In this document: in pieces, positions 15,428 to 15,747 of the stretch
How positions within the stretch are numbered: the first letter of the stretch is position 1
How the letters are laid out: every line of letters begins with the position of its first letter
DNA from: Thioalkalivibrio sp.
GTDB taxonomy: Bacteria > Pseudomonadota > Gammaproteobacteria > Ectothiorhodospirales > Ectothiorhodospiraceae
DNA length: 15,747 nt
Assembly: GCA_007136145.1 (NCBI GenBank)
Contig: SLHN01000183.1
Span: 1-15,747 of the forward strand
Direction: 5' to 3'
Notes under the pieces: model-generated
What the model was told of the DNA's origin: nothing
Databases searched by the model: none
Seen by the model: only the letters and a program-made list of their open reading frames with translations
Made by a program: the position numbers and the translations under genes

Positions 15428-15747
15428 CAGGCAGTTGCCGCAGCATCGCATCGAGTTCGAACAACGGAAGCCCAACGACGTTGGTATAAGAGCCGGCCAG
15501 AAAACGGACGAAAGCCGCGGCGCGGCCCTGAATCGCATAGGCACCGGCTTTACCCATTGGCTCCCCGGTCACAACGTATGCACGGATTTCCTCGGGCGCG
15601 ATGATGCGCATCCAGACCCGCGTCCTGACAACCCGCTGCCGGGTGACAAAACCCAGCCGCGCCAGGGCCAGGCCGGTAAGGACTGAATGCACCCCACCTG
15701 ACAGGCGTTCCAGCATCGACGCCGCGTCGGCCGCATCCACCGGCTTG
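15396..15747 (-). CDS. maf: Maf family nucleotide pyrophosphatase, N-terminal part outside window
   Basis: Maf proteins are nucleoside triphosphate pyrophosphatases that hydrolyse non-canonical or, in the YhdE type, canonical (d)TTP/UTP; Bacillus Maf is linked to septum arrest. Only the C-terminal 116 residues are present because the gene enters from the right edge. Conserved segments are KPVDAADAASMLERLSG, VHSVLTGLAL, the YVVTGEPMGKAGAYAIQGRAAAFV block containing the catalytic/binding Lys, and GSYTNVVGLPLFELDAML. The frame continues upstream past the GTG at 15740 without a start of its own, consistent with truncation by the window. The last codons (PDCHGAGSDPG) form one arm of the inverted repeat at 15244-15427. 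The subfamily (YhdE versus YceF) cannot be settled without the N-terminal motif. Confidence 0.93.
   Translation of the reverse strand, partial: KPVDAADAASMLERLSGGVHSVLTGLALARLGFVTRQRVVRTRVWMRIIAPEEIRAYVVTGEPMGKAGAYAIQGRAAAFVRFLAGSYTNVVGLPLFELDAMLRQLPDCHGAGSDPG

Noticed and set aside
1..15747. tRNA, rRNA, CRISPR array, transposase, phage or toxin-antitoxin genes
   Set aside because: I looked for regularly spaced repeats, cloverleaf-like segments and mobile-element motifs on both strands and found none beyond the three short repeat elements.

Overview
The window looks like a chromosomal segment of a high-G+C gammaproteobacterium. By eye G+C is above 60%. The divergent bamD / rluD-pgeF arrangement, the PP0621-family gene directly before pilS-pilR, and a PII gene overlapping nadE all fit gammaproteobacterial gene order. 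Placement near the Chromatiales/Ectothiorhodospiraceae is a guess from overall character, not a demonstrated assignment. Most of the window is conserved core genome. I see no tRNA, rRNA, CRISPR array, phage or transposase gene.

Layout. (1) Positions 1-4327, minus strand: one uninterrupted reading frame of at least 1,442 codons that leaves the left edge. It encodes a very large, apparently exported protein that I cannot assign to a family. (2) 4328-4704: a non-coding stretch with a candidate promoter and a perfect 17-bp palindrome for the giant gene, a 100-bp dispersed repeat, and a hairpin after pgeF. (3) 4705-6413, minus: pgeF and rluD, overlapping by 4 bp. (4) 6484-7314, plus: bamD, divergent from rluD. 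(5) 7369-11588, minus: sucC-sucD-nadE-glnB, with 4-bp overlaps at sucC/sucD and nadE/glnB. (6) 11886-15222, plus: a small PP0621-like membrane protein, pilS and pilR. (7) 15396 to the right edge, minus: the C-terminal part of maf, convergent with pilR.

How the genes work together. RluD (23S rRNA pseudouridylation) and PgeF (peptidoglycan editing) share an operon. BamD serves outer-membrane protein assembly. SucCD, NadE and the PII protein GlnB join TCA flux, NAD synthesis and nitrogen/carbon sensing in one transcription direction. PilS-PilR is the two-component pair that drives sigma-54-dependent type IV pilin expression.

The least ordinary parts are the giant exported protein with three PKD/Ig-like repeats near its C-terminal end, a family of three roughly 100-bp TAGGGTG-ended inverted-repeat elements in three intergenic gaps, and a 25-bp inverted repeat (22/25 matches) that brackets one of those elements and uses the last codons of maf as one arm.
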